Source: Zygaena filipendulae (Eukaryota; Arthropoda; Insecta; Lepidoptera; Zygaenidae). From it: 64,000 nt of DNA. Both the position numbers and the translations under genes were made by a program. The stretch is taken from contig OU015675.1 of assembly GCA_907165275.2 (NCBI GenBank), forward strand, positions 141,501 through 205,500, written 5' to 3'. Below the pieces are notes generated by a model. It was not told the origin of the DNA and searched no databases. It saw only the letters and a program-made list of their open reading frames with translations. Below are positions 22,601 through 35,994 of the stretch, one piece after another (positions within the stretch are counted from its first letter, which is position 1; every line of letters starts with the position of its first letter).

Positions 22601-23605
22601 TTAACTAACGTACTTATTAAATCGAAACGCGATAAAAAACTGATAAACTCTATTAAAACATCGTACCACGCGAAGCCACACACAGAACTATACCCTCTGA
22701 TAACATCAGTAACGCAATAATTAATGCGACAACCGACAACCCTAACGACACACAACGCAGCTATCGAGTAACAAAGCTTCGGTGACAAATTGATACTGAT
22801 AAATATATCCATCACTGACGCACGAAACTCTACCCTTTGCTGCACGAGATAAAGTTCAAAAAAGAACCATGACCCTATAGGATAGATAACAGTTGATATT
22901 AGCGGCGGCTAGGGCTGCCACAGCGCGGGCGAGCATCGCCGCTCATCTCTCTTTGTGCTCCCAATTTGCGAGCCAATTATACGGGGATACGGGCGAAATT
23001 ATTATATTCACATGAGTATATTTTTTCACCGAATAATTTGTACAGATTGATCTTTCAAACGTTAACAAAAGCTACAGTAAAGTTAGTTTTAATCATCATT
23101 TTTTTTTTTTATTATTATTATTCCCGCAGGAATCCTTTATATCAGGAACTTGATACAGCTTCATCACACTTTAATCAATGGTTTAGAAACTGTTAAAACC
23201 TTTTTTGTAAGTTTTCTAATATACACTGGGAGTTTTCTTTTGCTATGTTCCTTTTTTACTATTAATTTAAATTTGACAATATATAAGAATATTCGATTGA
23301 CAACATGTCTTTAATTATCTAAAATATCTATATTTTTAACTATGGAATATTCATATCAATAGGTTATGGGCCTATCTAATACTTGAGAAGAGTAAGAGAA
23401 ACGCAGAATCAGTTAGTAGAAATAAATTCACCCGATGACCTACGAAAACGAGATTTTTCATACAAAATTACCATCCGAATTTCCAAACTTCCCGTAGATT
23501 TCTAATGATTTCCATTTCTACATTTAAAAATAAATATTAAAACTGTTAATTTGATGTGAAATGTTTTAAATACAAATTTCAGAAACATTGAAAGTATTTA
23601 ATAAA
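19691..23605. other. Long intergenic stretch with several regulatory-like islands
   Basis: No gene or exon recognised in 3.9 kb. Islands: 20736-20870 (17-base poly-C then CACGTG boxes), 21260-21480 (with four copies of an 11-bp GGGAGCTGGCC unit at 21389-21432) and 22135-22210 (CACGTG plus GGCAGGCA repeats). A repeat remnant reading AACCTCCTCC then GAAGTCGGTTAAAAA lies at 22341-22371 and resembles 38909-38940. Confidence 0.5.
20736..20870. promoter_or_regulatory. Poly-C tract followed by clustered CACGTG E-boxes
   Basis: Seventeen consecutive C (20736-20752), then GCACGTGC (20753-20760), TCACGTGC (20803-20810) and ACACGTGC (20830-20837) among GC palindromes. CACGTG is the site of bHLH factors of the Myc/CLK-CYC kind. 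Function inferred from motif clustering only. Confidence 0.3.
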
Positions 23606-23918
23606 CTAGATGTGCCCCGCGGTTTCGACCGCGTGAAAGGTTTTCATATAGCAACTTTTTTTTTCTGACATCCTGACATCCGATTGAAATTAAATAAAGC
23701 CTATAAGTAGCTTCAGGCTAAGCTTAATCTACCTGTGAAAACCGCATGTCAATCCGTTCAGCAGATTCGGAGATAATCGCGAACAGACAGACAGACAAAA
23801 AAGAATTTAATTTTTTTTTTGTGGTTGGTAACTCTTCTTTTATCGCCCCCTGTCAATTTTCGTTAAAAATATTCAATGTACAGAAATCGCTGATTCTACT
23901 CTTTTATTATAGTATAGA
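23606..23918 (-). mobile_element. Helitron-like repeat, second subfamily (about 310 bp)
   Basis: CTAG at 23606, CGCGGTTTCGACCGCG, ACATCCGATTGAAATTAAAT, AAAACCGCATG, GATAATCGCGAACAGACAG and a TATAGTATAGA end. The same subfamily occurs in the opposite orientation at 52732-53047. Confidence 0.8.
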
Positions 23919-25465
23919 AGATTAGAATCCTAGCGTGCCGTCTTCTTCCTCACACTTATAGACTTTCGCATAGATAAAAAAAACAACACTGGATATTCAC
24001 TTCAGTGTCGACGCTGTGAAACTATGAGCCCGTCTTACTCACGACCCTCGTAGTAACGCAATCACTGTCTTAACTTTTAATTTGCACAATATAATTAACA
24101 TTTAACTGTGCGCTTTATGGTTAACAGGCTAGCTAAACGATGTCAAAGGTCAAGTATAATTGTAAACACACCTAGTCTGGAATGGTTTCCTAAAATTTAA
24201 AGGTTACGTTACATATTACTACAAAATGTTCTTTCACACTTGCTATTAGTGAAAAAGCCTCAGCGTATCTATCATAAGAAACCTTTTCCCTAAATCTAAA
24301 ACCGCTGTTTGGTTTAAATCGGAGGTTATTGAAAGTTTTGTAACAAGACCGATAAAGTCTAATTTGGTAAACCCAGTGCTATACGTTCATTGAAATCAAT
24401 ATAAACCAGTAAGTATCTCCTCGCTCGTAACCCTGCAGCGCTCCCGAGCATGTCCGCACCTGTTCCCACAAATAGACACGGACAATGCACTCCTGCGCAC
24501 TCGCCACCGAACCCATACCAACATAACTAACGACACTAACACTCACAAGTTTGGTACGCAATAAACTGCTAGCCGTCAATATGAAACACACAAGCATGAT
24601 GTAGCAGAAACAGCAATGGACGGTGAAACAGATGATACAGTAGAAAGTAAAGACGATCCGATAGTAGCGGTATCGGTATGCAATCGGAAGCAATCGATGA
24701 ACGGCGATAGTGCAAGTGTTGTTACTATTGTCGCATCGGCTAAATATATCGCTTTGTTTACACACAAACAGAATCGAACTTGACTAATGGCACGGTTTAT
24801 CGATTTAATTATAGATCGATTCGAGATGAATTAAATTTAAATAGTCCTGATGTTATTGTGAATGAATCATTCACGATAGAGATCGATCTTGAAATATGAA
24901 TATAGACTAAGTTGCAATAAAATATGCTGAGATTCTATGTACATAATATCCTGCCCTATTCCGCTGGAAGATCGGTATTGGTTCATGATATAGAATAGGT
25001 AGTCCTTAGTTATCTGCTGGCGAAAACGCAATAAATACTAAATATGAGTAAGTACCTATTACGCTTGCGCTCGATCCCACTGACCTATATCTCGCGTCGC
25101 TAAACTTACGAACTCATTACATTGCGCGTGTCGCGTAATATTTATCAAGGTCGTTCTATTTATACACTCCGAAGTTATCGGGAGAGCATCGCGTTAAGTT
25201 TTCGATGGACAGTTAATAAAAATCTAAATTCGGTTACGAGTCAAATATGAATTAAACTCGCCGAAATGGAGGGTGGACCTCGGCCGGTGAGGATCCACGG
25301 GGGATGGTCGATGGAGGGTCGATGCACCGGGGCGGGCGGGGGCGGCGGCTGCGGGGCGGAGAGGGACGGGGGGCTGTGGAGCGGCGGGCGGCGGAGCAGC
25401 CGCGAGGGCGGGCGGGGCCGCGTCGCACGCCTTGTATGGCTCGCCGCGTCCGCCGCGCCCGCGCC
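23919..25465. other. Region upstream of actin, probably including its enhancer
   Basis: No confident gene. A 72-codon plus-strand frame (24565-24783) and an overlapping minus-strand frame (24379-24765, with a hydrophobic segment) are open, but neither matches a family I know. CTATTTATAC (25156-25165) is one base short of a MEF2 site and lies about 300 bp upstream of the actin TATA box. 25266-25465 is strongly G/C-rich with GGGCGG boxes. Confidence 0.4.
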
Positions 25466-26696
<1,231 letters not shown>

Positions 26697-26766
26697 TCTG
26701 TGTGTCGTGCTGTTGTGCTGTTGTGCGTCGTACGTAGTGATACCTGACAGAACTGAACATCTAAAT

Positions 26767-26940
26767 ATTAAAAACGCCATCTTTATTATTATTATAATGT
26801 AATTTATTATTGTAAAATTTTTTATATTTAAATTTATTAATTTCTTTTTTTTTATTTTTCTATTATTATTATTATTATTACTATAATATTATACATCGGG
26901 ATCGTTATGGATCTCACGCCGAATGTAATTAATAAATAAA
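26767..26940 (+). terminator. Actin poly(A) signals
   Basis: ATTAAA at 26767-26772 and overlapping AATAAA hexamers at 26931-26940 follow the actin stop codon by about 70 and 235 nt. Either or both may be used. Confidence 0.55.
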
Positions 26941-27199
26941 CTGTTAATTTATTTATTTCAATTACATCATTTTCCTTTTTGTAAGAACGTTGAGTTTTGG
27001 TTTTTAGTCGTAGCTCCATGCACCCCTTTCCTTCCTGCAAACATAAGGTTAGTTTACGAGCGTGTCAGTGCCTCAGCGGCTGTATGTGGGTCAGCGTCGT
27101 TGCCAACATTCCGTTCATCTTTGAGAAAAAAAAATCATAACACCATCGCCGTGTTGCCAACAAGTTTGTACCGATATAATCCGGCACTTCGTAAGCGCT

Positions 27200-27520
27200 A
27201 GAGGCGGAATGTATAATTAGCAGCGTTCCCCCACGTGCCGCGAGCGGCTGGACTCGGGAGCGACCGCCACCATAAATAGTAAAGACAACTCCCGCGAACG
27301 CATTTTCTATATTTAACGGAACGCTCGCACGCGCCTCGCATCGACGTAATCTGAACCGTCGCCCAGCGGAATAGGTTCAATAGTCGCTCGAGCATGGTGT
27401 TCCGTAAATACAGACTGGAGCGAGCACTCCAGGTTCAGAAAGCTATCGTTTCTATTAATATTGGCGTCTCCCGGACCGCTGCTGGCCGGGCGCCGCGCCG
27501 CTTCTTTCCCAGTCTTTTCG
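27200..27520. promoter_or_regulatory. Candidate muscle enhancer 3' of actin
   Basis: Contains CTATATTTAA (27307-27316), a full match to the MEF2 consensus YTAWWWWTAR, plus CCATAAATAG (27270-27279, one base off an SRF CArG box) and a CACGTG E-box (27233-27238), about 0.5 kb after actin. MEF2 sites drive insect muscle genes, so a link to actin is plausible. It could also be a promoter of an unseen neighbour. Confidence 0.35.
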
Positions 27521-28849
27521 TGACATAACTATGTTTACTGTAACACGTAATATATGATCCAATAGTTATGATCGCATCATCCGTCGGTTATTGTTTGAGC
27601 TCCGCAAGTAAACATCAACAGACTGGACTCTAACTGGAACTATCTCACCGCTATTATCATTACGTATCGTGTTTACGTTTCGGTCATATTATTATCTTTT
27701 GCTCGCTTTGTTGTATTAATCTGTTCTTCCGAGTTCTCAGATGTAGAGTCAACGGAAAATGATTTTGTTACTTTTCAAATTGTCAATTATTTTTATTGTC
27801 TTTGACAACTTTGTAAAGGAGAAACTTGTAGAGACACTGTCTGTTATATATCCGCCTTATCATCGGATTATCATATCTAAAAATATCTCTGCACGCGTAC
27901 CACAGAGTCAGCTGTCTGTCCGTGCGCGCCTCGCGCTGAGAGTTACTAGACGGGATATAATGAAACTTGCGTTCTTGTATCAGTTACTTCCATTTCTAAA
28001 GCGAAGTGTTGACAAAAAAATCTACTATATTTATCATTATAATTATCAGCTTTAATACATAATCAGAAATTATACGTGACTTATTTGGATCTTATGCTAC
28101 AACTGCTTCAAGCATTGTAAAATATGTTCATTGAACAAGACGTATTTTGTCAACGCTAAACATCTGGTATTATTGAAGTGGTTTTAGGAAGAAGGAAGAA
28201 TCACTTGTTAAGCTTCTTGTAACAAAAGCTTAAAAAATAAGTGGTTTAGCCGAGTTCGTACAAGAATTGACTTATATATATTTTGGAATAGATTTTTTTA
28301 TTTACAGATTTTCTAAAATCCACAGCACTTTTAAAACTACGAATGTTACTGTTCATAAGTTTGTGTAGTTCATTATTGAATTAAAAAAAAAGTTCCTTTG
28401 GAATGTCCTTGTTTTATCAGTCGACAAACGTCCTCTGCTGATTGAAAGCTTCCCTCAAGAATTTACAAGCTCATCACGCCTTCCTCGGAACATCGCTATG
28501 AATGTGTACCTTTTTAATAGATGTATTTTTAATAGACGTATTGAATAGTTTGCACGGTATAATATCAGAAGAGGAAATTTCTTGATTCATACTCTTTAGA
28601 GCGTGATTCTTCAGTAGTTAGCTTTTAGTTTTTGAATTTATTTAATATTTATTAGGTAGTTAGTTATATTAGTTATATAGAGTACCTAAGTAAGCATGTT
28701 ACTTTGATCAGAAAGATTACAAGACTACTCATTTCTGTAAACCGAATTTCTCTAAAACGCTAATCTTTGTTCTTATAACGCTCTGTGTGTGATGTCAGCC
28801 TGTTTGTGACGTCCATAATCACGTTTCGGTGTCGTTTTATTAGAACTTA

Positions 28850-29110
28850 CTTCAGCGCGTGACGCGCCTCTACCCGCCCGGAGAGAATGTGTTACAACAA
28901 AATAAAAGTATTTTAATAATACCTGCCCCTAATGACAGTAGTCACTTTCCGTTCACAATCACAGGGAAACAAGTCGGAAAGTAATTAGATCCCGAACAAC
29001 ATTCATTTTACGAGGGGGCGCTACCGTCGCTATTTGCCGGGCGGTAAGCCATGTGGCGCATACCTTGACCTTATTGCTTTGGAAATAGAGGTGAAATTCC
29101 AACGGGTCGC
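28850..29110. promoter_or_regulatory. Conserved-looking non-coding island
   Basis: GC-balanced patch with GCGCGTGACGCGCC, CATTTTACGAGGGGGCGC and ACCTTGACCTTATTG (TGACCT nuclear-receptor-type half sites) in AT-rich DNA. No reading frame of note. Confidence 0.25.
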
Positions 29111-30655
29111 ACGTGTAGAGACGTAGAGTTAGAATGGTCAGTTAAAAACACCTAGTAATGAAAGCTTAGGCAAAGGAACGGAGCGTTCCGACGACGATTG
29201 GTGTGTTCTGGCGTCGTTTGAATGATTCATTGCTTCCATTCGACGAGCGAGGCTGATGGCATTAGGTGCTCTCTATTAATACTGAGGGTACTTACTCGGT
29301 TGTTTACTGTTTATTACCTTATTTAAATCGTCAACTTTCCTTTCCCATAGTACATAGCTTATTGTTAGAAGTGATACAAAGAGACCTTTGAGGAATGTTA
29401 TAAAGTTGGAGCCAAATTTTATTAGATCTACTTTAATTAAGTTTATTAAGTAATACTTTTGGTTATTTGTAACATATTCGTAGAGTCACTCATTTGTTTT
29501 GTTTGTAATTTTGAGCCATTTGCAGGAAATAGCATCAGTTTGAAACTTGCTAATGCTTAAAATTACACTCAAAGAAAGTTTCTGTCATGTATTTGCTGTT
29601 CAGAGCGTTAGTTAATTCTTTTATTTTTAACTAGAAAAAGAGATTTAAAATCTAGAAAAAAATTGTTAGCAAACTGTGAGTCTTGAAACGATTCAGCTCT
29701 TAATATTATAATAATTTTAATTTATAATTTAATTTTTAATATTAATTTATATTCTGGTATGATAAATTTAAGACTATTTATGTTAATTTAAGACTAATAT
29801 GACTAGCAAACACGAACCGATTAATATACATATGTAATTATGTATGTATAATAATGGCAGTCAATAATTATTAGGTAGGTATCTTTTTTGATGATTACAA
29901 AGTTGATTCAATTGTAAAAAATATACAGAAAGGTGGGTTAGTGAAGCTTAGCCATATACGTTTGCTGATATTTAAAAATAGTAAAGTAAGGGTAATTTTA
30001 TTATTTAATTGAAATTGATAATACTGGCAGTGAATTTTACATTTCATCTCTTCAGTTCTTTATAAGTGAGAATATTTTATTAATTAGTACGTAATATACA
30101 TTTTAACTAGTCAACTTTAGTTCGAACTATATTAAATACTCGTTCGTAATAATACGTAATTGCATAACTACATAACGCTATCAAATATTTGCCAAACAAA
30201 TGTAAACTAATTCCATCGAGCGGTGAACAATATGAGAGATGAATCGAGTGCTCGGAGCGAGAATCGAATAACTATCGCGTCACGTAGCTGCGGTAATTAG
30301 ATTGAGATGTCTGCGGAGTTAGATACGGTGTTGCCAGATCACAATTTAGTTTTTCACCAGATCCGTTCGCGAATAATTAAAAGTGCGATGGCAATTAAAT
30401 GTTTATCCTCTCTTTCTAAATATATTTTATTGTTGAAACAAATTGTCTACATATTTTTTTTTTTAATTCAGACAGCTACAAAAACTTATTAAAATTTCGC
30501 ATAGTAACTTTTGTGTGATTCACAAAGCTACGAATACGAATATTTTGTTTGTGACGTTGGGCCGCCTGCATTATATTCTTTGAAATATTATGCAATACAC
30601 ATATTATAGACACGCTTGTCATTTCAGTTATATTTAAAATATTTATAACAGAAAT

Positions 30656-30790
30656 CATGCCTTAACTTCTCAACCGATCACATTAAAATTTTGCATACAC
30701 GTTGACAGGATCATAAAGCAGAACGTAGGGTACTTTTTATTCCTAAATTCCCAAGAAAACTCCGAAACTGACGTTGGTAACACTGAAATC
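30656..30790 (+). mobile_element. Helitron-like repeat, diverged fragment
   Basis: TGCCTTAACTTCTCAACCG, AAATTTTGCATACACGTTG and GTAGGGTACTTTTTAT match the middle of the family; both ends are lost. Confidence 0.6.
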
Positions 30791-32447
30791 AAAGGCAGCC
30801 GTTAACAAAGAAGTAGTACCGATATGGCAATAGCAATAAAAAAATAAGAGAGAAATGTGAACGTGTTTTATTAATATTTTAAAAATTCAGAAAAATTCCA
30901 ATTCTAATAAGCTGGCAACACTATGGGCGCTGTAGCGGGTGGGTAGGGGTGGGATGGAAGTGTAACAATCGCCATATCTCTTGGAGAAGTCTCATACTCA
31001 CTGGTGTCGCTTCGCGGTTGCCGACTCGCATCCAGCTATGCTTAGACGGAGAGCTGGAAGCGGTTCTTACTGATAACTGTGTAACTGCAACTCAATTTTT
31101 CTGATTTTATATGAAAATTAAAAAATGAACAGTCATTAAAAAAAATTGTATCAGCACGTCTGGTGTTTACAGTAACAAGCTCTGTTTAGTTTGGAACCAG
31201 GTTGTGTTTCCATACATTATACTATAGACCGAAAAAGAACAATTTAATAAAAAAATTTTTATTAAAAGTTAACTTCATAGTGTGCCACCGCAAATCGTGT
31301 AACTACGTCACACGCTGAAAATATATACTTACTACTACTTGTTTCTCCTAACACACCTAAATACCAGAAATAAAAGTAAATACACTTCTAAGCATCGAAC
31401 GTCTTCGTAATTTTCCTGGCTTGTTTTCCTCAGGCTAGCTCTCGGACTATCTAACCTCTAGCGCTATTTGCTCGCGCTGATATTAGTGAAGTTGTCGCCA
31501 CCGCTCCATCTCCTCAGCCGGGCTCAACTATATTAATATCAATCATATTTATTACTATTAACCTGTCGCCGGTCGAACCCGCCCCGCCCTCCCCACCCTC
31601 CGCTCCCGGCTGCTACAGCAAGACGCAAGGGTTGACAATAGAGAAAATCATGTCATGAAAGATAATATCGGTTTATTAAAAAAAAAAAAAAAATTTCAGT
31701 TGTGTCTTTACTTACTCATTTTTAATTACAGTCTCTACGTCAGTGATTTTCAATTTATTTTATAGCAACACGAGCTGAAAAAATGAAAATTTTAAGTGAA
31801 TTATCTGCTACTCTCATCAAAAAATCGAATAATACGCGTTTAAACAAAATTTAAAAATAAACGTACGTAACGTGTGTGTCTAACAGCTGAATGGTTTTTC
31901 AGTGAGTAAATAATTATAATTTAAGACCTGGAAAAGGACGCAGGGAATCGTCAACTGAGAAAAAAAGTGTAGTTTCCGAGGGAATCCCGAAATCGATGTG
32001 TGGTTTTCAAAGCACTGGTGGCAGCCCTGGGCGGCGGCGGCCGATAAAAGAGCATTGTCGCAGCTCCCACTGACCCGGCACAATGTCGGCGAGTTTAATT
32101 GGCGGGTGTCGATAAAGCGCATAATCGCGTGACGCGCCCCGCTTTGGGCTGCGAGCTTTTTATTAATTTCACCCCTAATGACGCGCCATTTGAATATCGT
32201 CAGATGTTTGGGGCACAATGCCGCGTCGTTCTACAGTCGGAAGCGCCCGAGTAATGCGCCGTCGATTCACCTATAACGTAATGAATTCAATAACACATTG
32301 TTGCCAGCGCGCGAGTGTGGCCCCATTGTCACTGAGAGTGATTTAATTCTGGCTACATGTCTGCCTCCCGACTATACGCGTTTTTCGCATCGCAGCACGT
32401 TTTGAAGTAATTTATCTACGAGTTTTCAGCGCCTCTTTATTTAGTTA
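30791..32447. other. Intergenic with regulatory-like islands
   Basis: No exon recognised. GC-rich or mixed-composition patches at 30920-31060, 31430-31625 and 32025-32390 contrast with AT-rich DNA; the last is listed separately. Confidence 0.45.
32025..32390. promoter_or_regulatory. Strong candidate conserved non-coding element
   Basis: About 365 bp of complex, balanced-composition sequence with repeated homeodomain-like cores (TTTAATTGG at 32094, TTTATTAATTTC at 32158, CCTAATGAC at 32173), GCGCATAATCGCGTGACGCG and TCGATAAAGCGC. It has no open frame with coding character. Such islands near homeobox genes are typically enhancers. Confidence 0.35.
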
Positions 32448-32783
32448 CTAGCCGTTCCCCGCGGTTTCACCCGCGTTAATTACGGAGTTTATTTATTGAT
32501 TTTTGTGTTAAATCTTTATGCATATAAGGGTAAAAAGGCGGGCAGAGATGCCATACTGGAATTCTCTGCCAGTCAACCTTCAGGTAGTAACAAAGAGTTA
32601 CCTTGCCGATGCATTTACGTGATAATTCCAATTATGGATTTGTTCCCGGGGGAAAGTACCCTATGCCTTTTTCAGTACCCCTGATAACGTGTTTATAAAG
32701 TTTCATGAAGATCGGTTGAGTAGTTAAGGCGTAAAGGTGTTTTAAATTAAATTTATTTTCGCATTTATAATAAATAGTAAGGA
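32448..32783 (-). mobile_element. Helitron-like repeat interrupted by a LINE-like fragment
   Basis: CTAG (32448), CCCCGCGGTTTCACCCGCG and TTAATTACGGAG begin the element; it resumes near 32650 with GGGGGAAAGTACCCTATG and ends TTTATAATAAATAGTAAGGA. The insert (about 32490-32645) reads WNSLPVNLQ in one plus-strand frame, a motif seen near the C-terminus of many LINE polymerases. Confidence 0.6.
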
Positions 32784-33508
32784 TTAGGATGGTTTATTTA
32801 TATGTATTATTCAATTTTTATAGTTCAATAATTTTTTGTAATTTTCTAAATCTTGCTGAATTTAGACGGATTTTAATAATACCTATTTCTTAAAAATTAC
32901 TGAATAGGTAACTAGGTACTTAATATCATTATGAACGTGAGTACCCGGAGTTATATGAAGATCAGTATAGATAAGTTGTTCCTTAGCATTTGTGTAAATA
33001 GACACGCAAGTTTTCTTTCTTCATTTGATTGATTTATTTAACAGAACAGATAAAGGTAGAATTATAACAAAGACAGAAAATTTAATAAAACATAGGTGCA
33101 GATTAATATTTTTAAAGTACAAAGCCAATCAACAAAAAAACTCCAATGATAAAATAAAACATGATAATATGACGTATTTCTTTGTTCAAACACATTTAAT
33201 ACCGAAAACTTTGTGAATGAACGAACAGAATTAACCAAACTCTATTATGAAGTATCGATTACTTTAAACTAAATTACACACAAATTAAGAGGGATCGAAG
33301 CTAAGGCTTTACTTTGTTACAAACTTAAACTGTTCTGCTAATCCTGAAAGGGATTATGTTCGTTCCGTCGCGGTGGACCTTAAATGGGATTCACAATAAT
33401 GGCTTTGTTAGTTGCTTATAATATTTCAGCTCCTCTGCTCGGTAAGACAGTAGCCTAATCCGTTCCCTTGCAGCGCCATCTCTTATCTACTGATAAACGT
33501 ATTGCTTT
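32784..33508. other. Intergenic, nothing recognised
   Basis: AT-rich; no repeat or exon assignable. Confidence 0.5.
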
Positions 33509-33512
33509 TTAA

Positions 33513-34509
33513 CACTCTCAACGCGTTACGGGAAGTATTTTGTCGTATTTGAGTTTCGGCCTGTGCGGCAGTGCATTGTCCTTGTTTTACTCTAGGCGCG
33601 GGAGTAGTTTTGCTAACTACCCGTTATCGGAAAAAAGAGATACCTACATTTCCGACATCCTTATTTCAAATGGATTAATTTTTACAAATAAAAATGTACG
33701 GGAAGTATTTTTGCGTAACGCACTGAATTGAACTTGTTTTCGTCTGGTGCGGCACGGGAACTATTTAGCCGTACACTGCCACCCCGTACCGCGCTGGCGT
33801 GCGCGTACGCGACGCTTAAGTTTGCCTTAGTGATGTGCGCACTGCGCAGTGCAATCGTGTTTTCACCGCGCTACTCGTCACTTTTCAAAAAGAAAAAGTC
33901 ACGTAACTTTGTTAACATTCTTGGAGTCTATAATTCAATCTGTAACGCAGAAATCTTTTGCCGACGCAAATAATAACGAACAAAAAAAGCGAATAACTCA
34001 CACTTTAAGGAAAGCAGAAAAGTTTAAAAAGTGTCATTCGTGCTATCAAGATTTAAGAAAAGAATTTAGCAGCCGTGAGACTGACAATAAAGTTAGCACT
34101 AAGCAGATTACATTGTGTTGATTATGCATGACAATATATATTATTTGAAATGTAAAAAGATTTTTTTATTTTATGAGCACATCCCATCACTAGCGTTGTA
34201 TCTTTTCTATGCGGCTCGGGAAGCAATTTCCCGTAAAATTATCAGTTTTGAAAAATGTCTATAACTATTAAAATATCGCATGGAACCCCGGGCGACTGCA
34301 GCTGTATATACACAAGGATATAATCTATTGATTAGATTAAAAATTTTAGACAACCGAAGGATTTCCATGTCTTGAAAGACCTTTGAAGTCAGGTCCTGAT
34401 ACGGGAAAATAGAAGTCGTAACGCATAGCGGGTATTATTGATACGGGAAATATTTGACTCGTACAGCACTGGAAGTAAGTTTTGTTTTATCACTACCGCG
34501 TTGAGAGTG
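33513..34509 (+). mobile_element. piggyBac-like non-autonomous element with transposase remnant
   Basis: Perfect 13-bp terminal inverted repeats CACTCTCAACGCG (33513-33525) and CGCGTTGAGAGTG (34497-34509) are flanked by TTAA (33509-33512 and 34510-34513), the target site of the piggyBac superfamily. A subterminal motif resembling ACGGGAAGTATTT recurs at about 33528, 33698, 33756, 34400 and 34443. The frame ending at 34121 has KCHSCYQDLRKE followed by ITLC, resembling the start of the C-terminal Cys-rich domain of piggyBac transposases, and is then stopped. The 997-bp length is far short of an autonomous element. Confidence 0.85.
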
Positions 34510-34513
34510 TTAA

Positions 34514-35239
34514 AGAGAACGAAAAAGGATTTGTGCTCAAAAAGCCGTACGGTTTTTTGGATAATCTCTAAATGGGCAGCTTTCATACTTGCAATGTTCG
34601 TTTGCGAGTTGTCTGCACTTTTAAGCAACTACTTACTGGTAGGTAAGTATAGATCGGTGTTCCCGAGTGACATAGAACACTTAATTTTATCCCGGAATCC
34701 CCACAGGAACTCCGAAATTAACGCGAGCGAATCCCTGGAGGATCGACTATTAGATTAATAAGTAGGTACGTACGTTATTTTTAATCGTTTATTGTTTTTT
34801 TTAGTTTTTTTCAATGAATTAAGAGTAATTGACGTAAATTTTCAAAAAGGTCCTTTAATTTCTTCTCCAGTTAGGTAGCCTAGTGGAGATTTTAACCAAC
34901 GATACCTTGAGGAGAGCGCACAGAAACTGCGGCAAAGATCCGCTGCAATAAGTGACGATTGCTCTTATCTCTGACACAAGATGCTGGATTTTTCAGTATT
35001 TCAGATGAATGGTTCCGATTAGGTACACAAATCCATTTTTACATTGCTACCGGCAAGGCGCTTGAATTGAAAATATCAAAATAATGTAATATAACCTCGT
35101 AGTTGATCTTAAATGTATTTAATACGACGCCTATAGTAGGTCTAGGTACATAATTATATATAAACGTCTATAAACGCCTATGTTTTAATTACTAGTGAGT
35201 TAATACCTGTAAAAATTATAGCTAGAAAGTTTTAAGCAC
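34514..35239. other. Intergenic with a Helitron-like fragment
   Basis: A plus-strand fragment at 34668-34750 (GGAATCCCCACAGGAACTCC, AATTAACGCGAGCGAA). The rest shows no gene. Confidence 0.5.
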
Positions 35240-35415
35240 ACACTCAGTTTGTTTGTTTGTTTGTTACACGTTCACGCCTTAAGGGCTCAACCGATCATCA
35301 TGAAATTTTGCATACACGTTGTTAAGGGTACAGAAAAGATATGGGGTACTTTTGATCCAGGAATTCCTGCAGGAACTCCGATATTACCGCGAGTGAAACC
35401 GTGGGGCACAGCTCG
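35240..35415 (+). mobile_element. Helitron-like repeat, first of a tandem pair
   Basis: CGATCATCATGAAATTTTGC, GGAATTCCTGCAGGAACTCC, GTGAAACCGTGGGGCACAGC and a CTCG end (diverged CTAG) that directly abuts the next copy. Confidence 0.75.
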
Positions 35416-35590
35416 TCCTATTATAAATGCGAAAGTGAGTTTATGTGTTTGTTACGCTTCTCAACCGATCATCATTAAATTTTGTATACACATAGTGAGG
35501 GTTATAGAAAAGGATATAGAGTACTTTTTATCTTGGAATTCCCGCGGGATCTTTGAAATTAATGCGGTCCAAACCGCGAGAAACAGCTAG
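35416..35590 (+). mobile_element. Helitron-like repeat, second of a tandem pair
   Basis: Starts TCCTATTATAAATGCG immediately after the previous copy and ends AAACAGCTAG at 35590. Head-to-tail joining is known for Helitrons. Confidence 0.8.
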
Positions 35591-35994
35591 CTACATATGT
35601 ATGTATAGGTATCTAAAACCTATTATATTACCTACGTACCTGCAGAAAGTAATATATTAAGCAATAAATACTTGAATACTGAATACGTGTGATTACAGGC
35701 AATTTATGTGTCAAATATTCCAAAAACATATTGATGATGACTTCTATTTATAACTCGCTAGACATACCGCTCGCTTCATTTCGTGCGTCGATCGTGGCGA
35801 AATGGACCATAAATAGTAAGACGACCCGGGCCGGGAGGCGTCGTCTAGCTCTTGTCCACTCGGTAGTCCACGTTTTGCATCACACGTTGTCCAGGGGTAC
35901 AGACACGGACATAGGGTACGTTTTATTTCTGAATTACTCCGTAATTAACGCGAGTGAAACCATGGGAATAAGTAAATAAATACATTATAATATA
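35591..35994. other. Short intergenic stretch with a Helitron-like fragment
   Basis: A degenerate plus-strand fragment at 35872-35972 (CATAGGGTACGTTTTATTTC, ACGCGAGTGAAACC). A short GC-rich piece at 35790-35850 is unassigned. Confidence 0.5.

Larger units (their letters stand above)
26941..30655. other. Gene-free region downstream of actin
   Basis: No exon recognised. Two GC-rich, motif-bearing patches (27200-27520, 28850-29110) are listed separately. The rest is AT-rich with no assignable repeat. Confidence 0.5.

Noticed and set aside
24379..24765. 128-codon minus-strand membrane protein
   Set aside because: Cys/Tyr-rich hydrophobic translation without family match, overlapping another open frame; not supported as a gene.
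27270..35818. Shared CCATAAATAGTAA at 27270 and 35809 as a regulatory code
   Set aside because: A 13-base AT-rich match is expected by chance in 64 kb; noted only as a weak link.
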